Part shown: positions 51,444 to 59,369 of the stretch, one piece after another
Layout of the letters: each line of letters starts with the position of its first letter
Numbering within the stretch: the stretch's first letter is position 1
Assembly: GCF_900156055.1 (NCBI RefSeq)
Contig: NZ_FTMQ01000002.1
Location: 434,001 to 498,000 of the forward strand
Origin: Rhizobium sp. RU33A
Lineage (GTDB): Bacteria > Pseudomonadota > Alphaproteobacteria > Rhizobiales > Rhizobiaceae
DNA length: 64,000 nucleotides
Reading direction: 5' to 3'
The notes under the pieces: generated by a model
The model's database searches: none
Told to the model about the DNA's origin: nothing
The model's input: the letters and a program-made list of their open reading frames with translations, nothing else
Translations under genes and position numbers: made by a program

Positions 51444-51474
51444 AGAAACGAAAGAAGCGGCCGCTTGGGCCGCT
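51444..51474 (-). terminator. omp10 terminator
   Basis: Seven-base stem (51456-51462 with 51468-51474) followed on the minus strand by TTCTTTCGTTTC; 30 bases past the omp10 stop. Confidence 0.6.
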
Positions 51475-51503
51475 CCTCGAAAGGCATGTCTTGAGGCTCT
51501 TGC

Positions 51504-51866
51504 TCAGCCGCGTCGGGCGAGCGAGAACTGCGCGCCGCTGTCGGAAGTGCAGTTCAACTGTGTCGGCGTCACGAGGGCGCAATTCACCTTCTGCTGCGTG
51601 TTGCGAACCAGAGACGTCATATTGATCTCGACCAGGCGATCGTTCACTAGGGTATAGTTGCCGGATGCGAGGATCTGGTTGGTGTCTGTTGTCCGCGTGG
51701 TGAAGGTGCCGCCCTGGAAGGTCGAGGCAATGCCATTCGGATCAACCCAGGCGCCCTCGATCGACGGACCCTGCTGAACGGCCGGCAGTTGGCGAGGAGG
51801 GCTGGAATAACAGGACGAAAGGGCAAGGCTCATCGCTGCTACAGCCACCAGGGATCTGATTTTCAT
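51504..51866 (-). CDS. omp10: Outer-membrane lipoprotein Omp10
   Basis: 120 residues from the ATG ending at 51866. Lipoprotein signal with lipobox LSSC, lipidated Cys19. The mature domain has the Omp10 hallmarks IEGAWVDPNGIASTFQGGTFTTRTTDTN, VEINMTSLVRNTQQKVNCALVTPTQLNC, with a likely disulfide between the two cysteines. It is close to Brucella Omp10, a surface-exposed lipoprotein of unsettled function. Monocistronic. Confidence 0.93.
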   Translation of the reverse strand: MKIRSLVAVAAMSLALSSCYSSPPRQLPAVQQGPSIEGAWVDPNGIASTFQGGTFTTRTTDTNQILASGNYTLVNDRLVEINMTSLVRNTQQKVNCALVTPTQLNCTSDSGAQFSLARRG

Positions 51867-51999
51867 TCTTGTCTCCCACCATCTCGGCGGTTCGGTCCGG
51901 CCGCCCACCGTTTGCGTTGTCGTCGAGAACATGCCGCGAAGCCTCGGCCAAAGCAAGGCGAAAGCCTTGTATTGCCGGGGTTATCCCGTCCTTGCTTTC

Positions 52000-52032
52000 A
52001 ACGAGAAAGGCCCGCCGCGAGCGACGGGCCTT
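52000..52032 (-). terminator. Terminator of the homospermidine synthase gene
   Basis: Stem 52007-52014 with 52025-52032, extended by inner GCG pairing; TTTCTCGTT follows on the minus strand, 20 bases past the hss stop. Confidence 0.65.
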
Positions 52033-52052
52033 AAGCTCTTGCCTGAAACCGC

Positions 52053-53495
52053 TTATCGGACCAGGATGTTCCGGAATTGCCACGGATCCTTTTCGTCGAG
52101 GTCTTCCGGGAAGAGGCCCGGGCGACCGTCGAGCGGGGTCCAGTCGGTGTAGTGGCCTTCGACCGGGCCGAGATAAGGCGTCTGCACTTCGAGGCAGCGC
52201 TTGTAGTCCATCTCGTCGGCTTCGACGATGCCAGCCTTCGGGTTCTCGAGCGCCCATACCATGCCGGCGAGCACGGCAGAGGTCACCTGCAGGCCGGTTG
52301 CGTTCTGATAGGGCGCGATGCGGCGGGTTTCTTCGAGCGAGAGGCGCGAGCCGAACCAGTAGGCGTTCTTTTCATGACCGTAGAGCAGCACGCCGAGCTC
52401 GTCGACGCCATCCACCAGTTCGTCTTCGTTCAGCACGTGCAGCACCGGCTGCTGCGTGCCGCCATTGCCGAACATCTCGTGCAGCGAAAGCACGGCGTCG
52501 TTGGCCGGGTGGTAGGCATAGTGGCAGGTCGGGCGATAGACGACTTCGCCATCCTTCTCGACGGTGAAATAGTCGGCGATCGAGATCGACTCGTTGTGGG
52601 TGACGAGGAAGCCATATTGCGGGCCGGGCGTCGGGCACCAGGTGCGAACGCGGGTGTTGGCGCCCGGCTGCTCCAGGTAGATCGCGGCCTTGCAGCCTTT
52701 CTTGTGCTTCTTGGCGTTCTTCGGCATCCAGTTTTCATGGGTGCCCCAGCCGAGTTCGGAGGGCTGCAGGCCTTCCGAGATGAAGCCTTCGGCCGACCAT
52801 GTGTTCCAGAAGACGTTGAGCGGCTTCGGGTTCTTGGTACGCTGGGTGTCGCGTTCGGCGATGTGCACGCCCTTGACGCCGACCTTCTTCATCAGCTTGG
52901 CCCAGCCGTCACGATCGTTCTGATCAGGCTCGTCGAACTTGATGCCGATTTCATGGGCGAGGTTGACGAGACCCTGCTTGACGAACCAGGAGACCATGCC
53001 CGGGTTTGCGCCGCAGGTGGACACGGCCGTCGTGCCGCCCGGGTTCTTCGCCTTTTCCTGGCGCACGGTTTCGCGCAGCGCATAATTGGTGCGCTCGGAA
53101 TTCTTCATGTTCTTGTCGAAGTAGAAGCCGAGCCAGGGCTCGACCACCGTGTCGATGTAAAGGACGTCGAGCTTGCGGCAGAGCTTCATCAGGTCGAGCG
53201 ATCCGGTGTCGACCGACAGGTTGACGCAGAAGCCCTGGCCTTCGCCTTCGGTCAGAAGCGGCTTCAGCAGCTTCTTGTAGTTGTCCTTCGTCACATGCGC
53301 CTGGATGTGCTTGATGCCGTGCTTGGCGAGAAGCTCTGCCTCATCGTTGCGCGGGTCGATGACGACCATCCGGCTCTTGTCGAACTTGAAGTGGCGTTCG
53401 ATCAGCGGCAGGGTGCCGCGGCCGATCGAGCCGAAGCCGATCATCACGATCGGGCCGGTGATCTCGCCGTAAACCGGGTAGGTCATTTCGCTCAT
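52053..53495 (-). CDS. hss: Homospermidine synthase
   Basis: 480 residues. NAD-dependent enzyme that condenses putrescine units into sym-homospermidine, the main triamine of many rhizobia. The Rossmann start GPIVMIGFGSIGRGTLPLIERHF, VVEPWLGFYFD, TAVSTCGANPGMVSWFVKQG and THENWMPKNAKKHKKG are typical. Full length. In relatives an ornithine/lysine decarboxylase gene is often adjacent; here none is, and the gene is monocistronic with its own terminator. Confidence 0.96.
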   Translation of the reverse strand: MSEMTYPVYGEITGPIVMIGFGSIGRGTLPLIERHFKFDKSRMVVIDPRNDEAELLAKHGIKHIQAHVTKDNYKKLLKPLLTEGEGQGFCVNLSVDTGSLDLMKLCRKLDVLYIDTVVEPWLGFYFDKNMKNSERTNYALRETVRQEKAKNPGGTTAVSTCGANPGMVSWFVKQGLVNLAHEIGIKFDEPDQNDRDGWAKLMKKVGVKGVHIAERDTQRTKNPKPLNVFWNTWSAEGFISEGLQPSELGWGTHENWMPKNAKKHKKGCKAAIYLEQPGANTRVRTWCPTPGPQYGFLVTHNESISIADYFTVEKDGEVVYRPTCHYAYHPANDAVLSLHEMFGNGGTQQPVLHVLNEDELVDGVDELGVLLYGHEKNAYWFGSRLSLEETRRIAPYQNATGLQVTSAVLAGMVWALENPKAGIVEADEMDYKRCLEVQTPYLGPVEGHYTDWTPLDGRPGLFPEDLDEKDPWQFRNILVR

Positions 53496-53637
53496 TTCCG
53501 TCTCCTTGGAGGCCCGGTCGTTGTGCCTGGGCCATGTTTCCGACCTGTCTTGTGCGGCCGGAGCGATACTGGCGGTTCTAGATCACAAAAATCTGACACA
53601 ATAAAGAGTACGGGCATGGGGGTGAGGGGCCTCACCG

Positions 53638-54492
53638 CTAATTTTCGAGTGCTGTATCTTGCCGCAGGTGGGCGACGAGGCGATCACGCTGGATGTCGAG
53701 GCCCTTGTATCGGAGCTGATCGCCAGCCAACCCCTCCAGCTGCTCGGCCAGGGCTACGCGGAGCCTTGGGCCTTCCGGGTGGTTCCTGAACGCCGTCACG
53801 GGGTCCAGATAGATGCGGATCGTGAAGACGATCGCGCCTGTCACAGGCAGTTTCGTCAGTGTCTGGCGCTCGACACGCACCACGGCTTCGCGCGGTTCAG
53901 CGTCGTCGTTGCGGCCAGTTTCCGGGTGAAAGAGCTTTGGCCGCCAGTTGATCGACCAGTTGAAACGCTCGGCGGGCAGGCCGGGCGCCAAATTGTCGAA
54001 GATGCGGTTGATCATGACGGCATTGCGCGTGCCGCCCTGGAACCCCGGCACATGCTCGTGGACCTCCTCCATTGGACGGTCGAACTTCTCCGCAAGCGAC
54101 CAGGAGGATGGGAAGGAGAGATGGGCCGCCGCGATCGACCAGCCGGCCTCGCGCTTTATCATGATGACGAGATCGTCCTGCACGAGCATCCCGGCGCGCA
54201 GAAGCGGTGGCCTGTTATCATCGCTCGGGCCTGTCTCGGGCATGAGCTGCGGATGATGGGCGTTGAGATTGGCGGTGAGGGCTGCGAGACATTCCGCCTG
54301 GGCGGGGAGACTGTCTTCGGTCGCCCGGAAGACGTCCTCGAGCCGTGTCGCCGCCAGCGCGCGCTTTTCGCTCAGGTACCTATCGCAGTCTGCATCCGGT
54401 TCGATCCAGCGGGTCGGGTCGAGGGCGGACAGACCGATGGTGAAGGGGCGCGTCGGGCTGGCGTATGGTGTGTGGGTGAGTGATGAGGACAT
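53638..54492 (-). CDS. Heme-dependent oxidative N-demethylase-like protein (DUF3445)
   Basis: 284 residues matching DUF3445. The N-terminal FTIGLSALDPTRWIEPDADCDRYLSEKRAL and the central IAAAHLSFPSSWSLAEKFDRPMEEVHEHVPGF and MINRIFDNLAPGLPAERFNWSI are the conserved blocks. Characterised relatives are heme enzymes that oxidatively N-demethylate amines. Substrate here unknown; no partner gene adjacent. Start ATG ending at 54492. Confidence 0.85.
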   Translation of the reverse strand: MSSSLTHTPYASPTRPFTIGLSALDPTRWIEPDADCDRYLSEKRALAATRLEDVFRATEDSLPAQAECLAALTANLNAHHPQLMPETGPSDDNRPPLLRAGMLVQDDLVIMIKREAGWSIAAAHLSFPSSWSLAEKFDRPMEEVHEHVPGFQGGTRNAVMINRIFDNLAPGLPAERFNWSINWRPKLFHPETGRNDDAEPREAVVRVERQTLTKLPVTGAIVFTIRIYLDPVTAFRNHPEGPRLRVALAEQLEGLAGDQLRYKGLDIQRDRLVAHLRQDTALEN

Positions 54493-54509
54493 GGAGAAGT
54501 CAGCCTTGT

Positions 54510-54538
54510 TTGCTGTCAGCCTGCCGCCTTGCTATCAT
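54510..54538 (+). promoter_or_regulatory. Promoter of the parDE-like module
   Basis: TTGCTG (54510-54515), 17-base spacer, TATCAT (54533-54538), with a small TCATGA palindrome at the -10 that could be the antitoxin operator. Confidence 0.45.
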
Positions 54539-54592
54539 GATGACAAGATGTCTCGGTGTGTTCCACGTCGTTTGGATCGGGGAGTTTCTTCA

Positions 54593-54850
54593 ATGTCAGG
54601 ACAGCTGGAGCGCATTGCCCTCTCGCATGAGACTATCTCGCGGTTAAGATCGTCAGCGGCCCAGAGCCAACGCTACGAACGCGAATTGCTGGAGGAAGCT
54701 GTCGTCGAGTATCTTGATCGGCACGAGATGGAACTGGCTGCCGTCGAAAACGGTATGGCTCTGGCCGGCGCGGACGGGTTGATTTCCCACGATGCGATGA
54801 AAGCTCTGGCTTCAGAGCTGGGGAACGTCAGAAGAAGTCCAAGCCCCTGA
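54593..54850 (+). CDS. Ribbon-helix-helix (CopG/ParD-like) antitoxin
   Basis: 85 residues from the ATG at 54593 (GGGGAG upstream). The N-terminal QLERIALSHETISRLRSSAAQSQRYERELLEEAVVEYLDRHE fits a ribbon-helix-helix DNA-binding dimer; the acidic tail ending DGLISHDAMKALASELGN is the toxin-binding part. It lies 24 bases before a ParE-like reading that is interrupted by a stop codon, so the antitoxin is intact but its toxin is not. Confidence 0.8.
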   Translation: MSGQLERIALSHETISRLRSSAAQSQRYERELLEEAVVEYLDRHEMELAAVENGMALAGADGLISHDAMKALASELGNVRRSPSP

Positions 54851-54874
54851 AACTGGCATCAGCCGGTAATGCAG

Positions 54875-55171
54875 ATGAGGGTCGTCTGGTCTACGACCGC
54901 GCGGTAAGACCTCGTTCATATCAGAGCTTATATTGCCCGGTTCCATCCTATGGCTGCGCGCAATGTCGGTAACCACATCATTGAATCTGTCGACAGTATT
55001 TCTAGACATCCAGAACTTGGCACAAGGACCAGGCTGGCGGGTGTTCGCAGACTGGTGGTGTCTGGCGCGCCTTATGTGATCTACTACAGGCTGGCGGCTA
55101 ATCGGATCGAGGTCCTTGAAGTCTTCGATGGCAGGCGCGCTGTTCCTCGAACAATCACGATTGAAGAATGA
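54875..55171 (+). pseudogene. ParE/RelE-family toxin interrupted by a stop codon
   Basis: The frame from ATG 54875 reads MRVVWSTTAR, stop (TAA, 54905-54907), then continues in frame DLVHIRAYIARFHPMAARN and 62 more residues to EVFDGRRAVPRTITIEE. The combined 98-residue product is a complete ParE: AxxDL-IRxYI-P-AA N-terminal helices and the C-terminal YVIYYRL...VFDGRR. A single C-to-T change (CAA to TAA, Gln11) would explain the stop. Restart at the ATG 54950 would lack the first two helix segments. Confidence 0.83.
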
Positions 55172-55181
55172 GCCTGGTGTT

Positions 55182-55466
55182 TCAACCCTTCAACCCTTCC
55201 AGCCCCGCCGCCGTCCGCGTCACCGCCACTTCCGTGATCTCGTAAACTGCTATGCCTTCAAGCGTGAAAGGATCGGCCGCGACATAAGCCTCGATCTCGG
55301 CCCTTGCACATCTGGCCAAAATCACGCCGCCGGTGCGCGGGTTCTTGCGGCCCGACGCCAGAAACATGCCGCTATCATAACCGGCGTTCACCCAGTCCAT
55401 GTGCGGGGCCATGAAACGATCGGCATCCTCGGTGGGCTTTACATAGGTGAGGGAGAGAATGAACAT
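55182..55466 (-). CDS. YciI-family protein
   Basis: 94 residues with the ferredoxin-like YciI fold: MFILSLTYVKPTEDADRFMAPHMDWV with the conserved His and Asp (APHMDW, residues 20-25), SGRKNPRTGGVI and a DPF motif (65-67). Small dimeric enzyme or binding protein of unsettled role. It ends convergent to the toxin remnant, eight bases before pabC in transcription terms, and may be co-transcribed with pabB-pabC. Confidence 0.9.
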   Translation of the reverse strand: MFILSLTYVKPTEDADRFMAPHMDWVNAGYDSGMFLASGRKNPRTGGVILARCARAEIEAYVAADPFTLEGIAVYEITEVAVTRTAAGLEGLKG

Positions 55467-55474
55467 GATCGCCC

Positions 55475-56095
55475 CTAATCAATGAGTTCTGCGCGGATCA
55501 GGCCGCGCAGGGAATTGCCGACGAAAAGCTTGCGCTGGCGAAGGTCGTCGAGTTTCAGCACCTCGCCACGCGCCTTGCGCTCCCGGATGAGTTCGGCGCG
55601 CAACACGCCGGGCAGGAGGCCGCTGGTTAGAGGCGGCGTGAGCAGCATGCCGTCGGCTGCTTCGGCAAACAGGTTGGTGATCGTGCCCTCGCAGACCTCT
55701 CCCCGCTCGTTCAGCAGGATCACTTCGTCGGCCTCATCCCTGGAAAACTCGGCGCGCGCGGCCTCGTAAGGCTCGCGGCGGGATGTCTTGTGTCGGAACA
55801 GGCTGTCTTCGGACTGCAGACGGGTCTTGGCGATCTTCAGGCGCCAGACCGTTTCCTCCGGGATCGGCTCGAAGGGCGTCGCGGTCACCTCCATCTTGCC
55901 GCGATAGGTCATGACGAGGCGCACGCGCAGTGGTGTATCGCCGGACACTTCCTTCTCGAGCTTGCCTTTTGCGTCCTGTGGTTGGCGGAAACCCAGTGCA
56001 TCGGCAGACCGGGACAGACGGCGCAGATGCTGGTCGAGCCGCAGAAAGCCTGCGTCCGGCTGCCACCGCATCGTCTCGATCAGCGAGAAATCCAT
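55475..56095 (-). CDS. pabC: Aminotransferase class IV, aminodeoxychorismate lyase type
   Basis: 206 residues from the ATG ending at 56095, overlapping pabB by 16 bases. PLP-binding Lys103 (RHKTSRREPY), glutamate in VCEGTITNLF, and the terminal VGNSLRGLIRAEL are the fold-type IV motifs. Shorter than standalone PabC (about 270). It should release pyruvate from aminodeoxychorismate to give p-aminobenzoate for folate. Confidence 0.88.
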   Translation of the reverse strand: MDFSLIETMRWQPDAGFLRLDQHLRRLSRSADALGFRQPQDAKGKLEKEVSGDTPLRVRLVMTYRGKMEVTATPFEPIPEETVWRLKIAKTRLQSEDSLFRHKTSRREPYEAARAEFSRDEADEVILLNERGEVCEGTITNLFAEAADGMLLTPPLTSGLLPGVLRAELIRERKARGEVLKLDDLRQRKLFVGNSLRGLIRAELID

Positions 56096-57243
56096 TGGTC
56101 TCCCAGGGCAAAACGCGCCTTCAGTAGGCATTCCTCGTATTCGGCCTCTGCCTTCGAATCGAAGACGATACCGCCGCCGACATTGAAGACGGCGCGTCCG
56201 CCGTTGAAAAGGGAGATGGTGCGGATGGCCACTGAAAATCGCATGGGGCCGGCAGGGTCGCACCAGCCGATTGCTCCGCAATAGACGTCACGCGGCCCAG
56301 CTTCGAGTTCGTGCAGGATGCGCATGGCCCACATTTTCGGGGCGCCAGTCACGGAGCCGCACGGGAAGAGGGCGGCCATGATCTCGGGCAGGCCGATTTC
56401 GGGCAGGAGCCTGGCGCGGACATAGCTGACCATTTGATGCACGGTTGGATAGGTTTCGATGGCGAAGAGTTTGGGGACCGAGAGTGTACCGACCTCTGTG
56501 ATGACGGAGACATCGTTGCGCAGGAGGTCAACGATCATCCTGTTCTCGGCTTGCGTCTTCTCGTCGGCGAGCATCGCTTCGATGATCGCGTCGTCTTCCT
56601 CGGGGCTTGCACCACGCGGTGCTGTGCCCTTCATCGGACGCGTTTCGATCCAGCCATCCTCGTCGACCGAGAAGAAGAGTTCGGGCGAGCGGGAGAGAAT
56701 CACGGGACCGATGCCGTCATCGATCAGTGCTCCATAATGCACCGGCTGGCGACCGACGAGCGACCAGAAGGCGGCGCGGGCATCGCCGTCCCAGCGCGCC
56801 TCGACGGGCATGGTGAGATTGGCCTGATAGCAGTCACCTTTGCGCAAGTGATGATGCAGGCGATCGAAGCGGCGCCGATAGTTTTCAAGATCCCAGCCCG
56901 CGCGTGGGTCGCTCAAGAGCGGCGCGTTCGGAATGTTCGAGGGCGCCTGTGCCAGCAGGTGCCCCGCCGGTGCGGGAGCGTCGTAGACCCCCATCGATAT
57001 CAGCGGCGTCTCACGCCCATTTTCGATGAGGGGCCTGAGCTTCGGTTCGAAAACGAAGCCCGCCTCATAGGAAATGTACCCCGCCAGCCACTTGCCGGCC
57101 TTCCGGGCAGCCTCCAGTCGGGCGAGCGCCGGTTCGACCTCGTCTGCCGTCCGGGCGACGACAAGCGTCTCCGGTTCGGCAAAGACGAGGCTTGTCCCCG
57201 CGCGGTCGTCGCGGAAGAGCGCATAGGGCGCGTGGTCACGCAT
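56080..57243 (-). CDS. pabB: Aminodeoxychorismate synthase component I
   Basis: 387 residues, the compact PabB form without a long N-terminal domain. Chorismate-binding motifs: RKGDCYQANLTM, ILSRSPELFF, ETRPMKGTAPRG, MIVDLLRNDVS, FPCGSVTGAPKMWAM and GGGIVFDSKAEAEYEEC. It aminates chorismate with ammonia from a glutaminase subunit; no pabA is in the window. Co-transcribed with pabC. Confidence 0.94.
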   Translation of the reverse strand: MRDHAPYALFRDDRAGTSLVFAEPETLVVARTADEVEPALARLEAARKAGKWLAGYISYEAGFVFEPKLRPLIENGRETPLISMGVYDAPAPAGHLLAQAPSNIPNAPLLSDPRAGWDLENYRRRFDRLHHHLRKGDCYQANLTMPVEARWDGDARAAFWSLVGRQPVHYGALIDDGIGPVILSRSPELFFSVDEDGWIETRPMKGTAPRGASPEEDDAIIEAMLADEKTQAENRMIVDLLRNDVSVITEVGTLSVPKLFAIETYPTVHQMVSYVRARLLPEIGLPEIMAALFPCGSVTGAPKMWAMRILHELEAGPRDVYCGAIGWCDPAGPMRFSVAIRTISLFNGGRAVFNVGGGIVFDSKAEAEYEECLLKARFALGDQWISR

Positions 57244-57265
57244 GGGATGTCGGCAGCTCCGCTGT

Positions 57266-59116
57266 TCAGGCCGCCTTATCTAGCGCTTCCAACTCGTCGA
57301 TCAGCCCCTCGATCATCGACAGACCCTTGGCCCAGAACGACGGATCGGTGGCGTCGAGGCCGAAGGGAGCCAAAAGCTCGGAGTGATGCTTGGTGCCGCC
57401 GGCCTTCAGAAGCTCGAAATACTTCGCCTGGAAGCCCTGGTCGGCGTTCTGGTAGACGGCATAGAGCGAGTTCACCAGGCAATCGCCGAAGGCATAGGCA
57501 TAGACGTAGAAGGGCGAGTGGATGAAGTGGGGGATATAGGCCCACCAGTTCTCATAGCCTTCCGAGATCTTGATCGCCGGCCCCAGGCTTTCCTGCTGAA
57601 CGGAGAGCCACAATTCGCCGATTTTCTCGGCCGTCAGTTCGCCTTCCTTGCGAGCCGTGTGGATCTTGCGCTCGAACTGGTAGAAGGCGATCTGGCGTAC
57701 GACCGTATTGATCATGTCCTCGACCTTCTGGGCGAGCATGGCCTTCCTCTCGCGCTTGTCCGTCGTCTTGTCGAGGAGGGCGCGGAAGGTCAGCATTTCG
57801 CCGAAGACGGAGGCCGTCTCAGCCAATGTCAGCGGGGTCTGGCACATCAGGGCGCCCTGACCGCCGGCCAGCACCTGGTGCACGCCGTGGCCAAGCTCAT
57901 GGGCAAGCGTCATGACATCGCGCGGCTTGCCGAGGTAGTTGACGAGAACATAGGGGTGAGCCGAAGGCACCGTCGGATGGGCAAATGCACCCGGCGCCTT
58001 GCCGGGGCGGGCGGGGGCATCGATCCAGCCGCCGTCGAAGAAGCGTCCGGCGATGTCAGCCATTTCGGGCGCAAAGCCGCCATAGGCTGAAAGCACCGTG
58101 TCCTTGGCTTCGTCCCAGGAGATCAGTCTGTCAGGCGTTTCGGCAAGCGGCGCATTGCGGTCCCAGAAGTTCATCTGGTCCATGCCGAGCCACTTCGCCT
58201 TCATCTTGTAATAGCGATGCGACAGGCGCGGATAGGCTTCGCGTACGGCTTCAGCGAGTGCATCGACCACTTCGCGTTCCACGCGGTTGGCGAGATGGCG
58301 CGAGTCAGCGATGTCGTCGAAACCGCGCCAGCGGTCGGAGATGTCCTTGTCCTTGGCGAGCGTGTTGGTCACCAAAGTGAAGATGCGGATATTGTCCTTG
58401 AAGGTCTTCGACAGGGCTTCGGCGGCGAGCTTGCGCTTTTCCGGATTGGCATCCTGCAGAAGCGTCAGCGTCGGCTCGAGCGGCATTTCGTCTTCGCCCA
58501 CCTTGAAGCGCAGCGAAGCCAGCGTCTCGTCGAACAGGCGGTTGAAGGCGGCGGCACCCGTCTGCGACTTTTCCAGGAAGAGCTGCTCGATGCGGTCGTC
58601 GAGCTGGAAGGGCTTGTCCTTGCGCAGGTCGACGATCCAGGGGCGGAAGTGGGCGAGAGCGGGATGGCGGTCCATGGCGGCGTCGACGGCGTCGTCGGGC
58701 AGGCGGTTGAGTTCCAGCGGGAAGAAGAGCAGGCGCGACGACATGTCCGTCAGCTTGGCCTGGATGTCGCCGAAGAACTTGCCGTTCGCCGGATTGGTCA
58801 TGTCTGAATAATAAGTGAGGCCAGCATAGGAGGCTATCCGACCCAGCAGGTCTTCCAGTGCTTCCATCTCGCGCAGCGTTTCGGCCAGAGAGCCGTCACC
58901 AACGGTTTCGAGAGCGGCTGCGAGTTTGCCCTTCCACTTCATCTCAAAGGCAAGCGCATCGGCGCCGGCCTTCTCGACGGCACCGAGAAATTCCGACGAG
59001 GTCTGGCCGGGATAGAGGTCGTCAAGTTTCCAGACGGGGAGGTCGCCGAGGTTTTGATCCGTGCTCGCGGAGGCCTGGGTGACGGGGCTTAAGGCGGGGC
59101 GGCGGTCGATCATCAT
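57266..59116 (-). CDS. pepF: Oligoendopeptidase F (M3B zinc peptidase)
   Basis: 616 residues from the ATG ending at 59116 (AAAGGA seven bases upstream). The zinc motif HELGHGVH is present with the downstream glutamate in PLTLAETASVFGEM. The N-terminal helical domain and C-terminal GGTKHHSELLAPFGLDATDPSFWAKGL are typical of the PepF/M3B family. Cytoplasmic cleavage of short peptides. Followed 22 bases later by pabB, so a read-through operon is possible. Confidence 0.93.
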   Translation of the reverse strand: MMIDRRPALSPVTQASASTDQNLGDLPVWKLDDLYPGQTSSEFLGAVEKAGADALAFEMKWKGKLAAALETVGDGSLAETLREMEALEDLLGRIASYAGLTYYSDMTNPANGKFFGDIQAKLTDMSSRLLFFPLELNRLPDDAVDAAMDRHPALAHFRPWIVDLRKDKPFQLDDRIEQLFLEKSQTGAAAFNRLFDETLASLRFKVGEDEMPLEPTLTLLQDANPEKRKLAAEALSKTFKDNIRIFTLVTNTLAKDKDISDRWRGFDDIADSRHLANRVEREVVDALAEAVREAYPRLSHRYYKMKAKWLGMDQMNFWDRNAPLAETPDRLISWDEAKDTVLSAYGGFAPEMADIAGRFFDGGWIDAPARPGKAPGAFAHPTVPSAHPYVLVNYLGKPRDVMTLAHELGHGVHQVLAGGQGALMCQTPLTLAETASVFGEMLTFRALLDKTTDKRERKAMLAQKVEDMINTVVRQIAFYQFERKIHTARKEGELTAEKIGELWLSVQQESLGPAIKISEGYENWWAYIPHFIHSPFYVYAYAFGDCLVNSLYAVYQNADQGFQAKYFELLKAGGTKHHSELLAPFGLDATDPSFWAKGLSMIEGLIDELEALDKAA

Positions 59117-59369
59117 GGTGACGTCCTTTCTCTCGTTCTTTGCGGAGATGTAGTCAGTCGCCCGCCGATGGGCAAGCAGCCGGGTGTGCCGGAGTGGTGC
59201 GACCTGAGCGAGCCGATTGCCGCAGCGCCTCTGTGGATTGTGCCATAAACGGTTAAGGACCGTTAAAATGTTAGGTTTTCTCCCAAGAACATCTTCAGGC
59301 CTTTCTGCCAGTCTCCCTCGCGATAACCCAGGAGCGCGAACGCGCCGAAACAGCCTCGGGGAGCGCAAG

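Noticed and set aside
54950..55171. The 73-residue remnant as a separate functional gene
   Set aside because: It is the C-terminal three quarters of a ParE fold whose first 25 residues are present upstream across one stop codon; best read as a broken toxin.
59254..59267. TTAA-N6-TTAA upstream of the NtrC-like gene as a CtrA box
   Set aside because: Spacing is six, not the seven of the consensus, and it sits about 100 bases before the start without a matching promoter.
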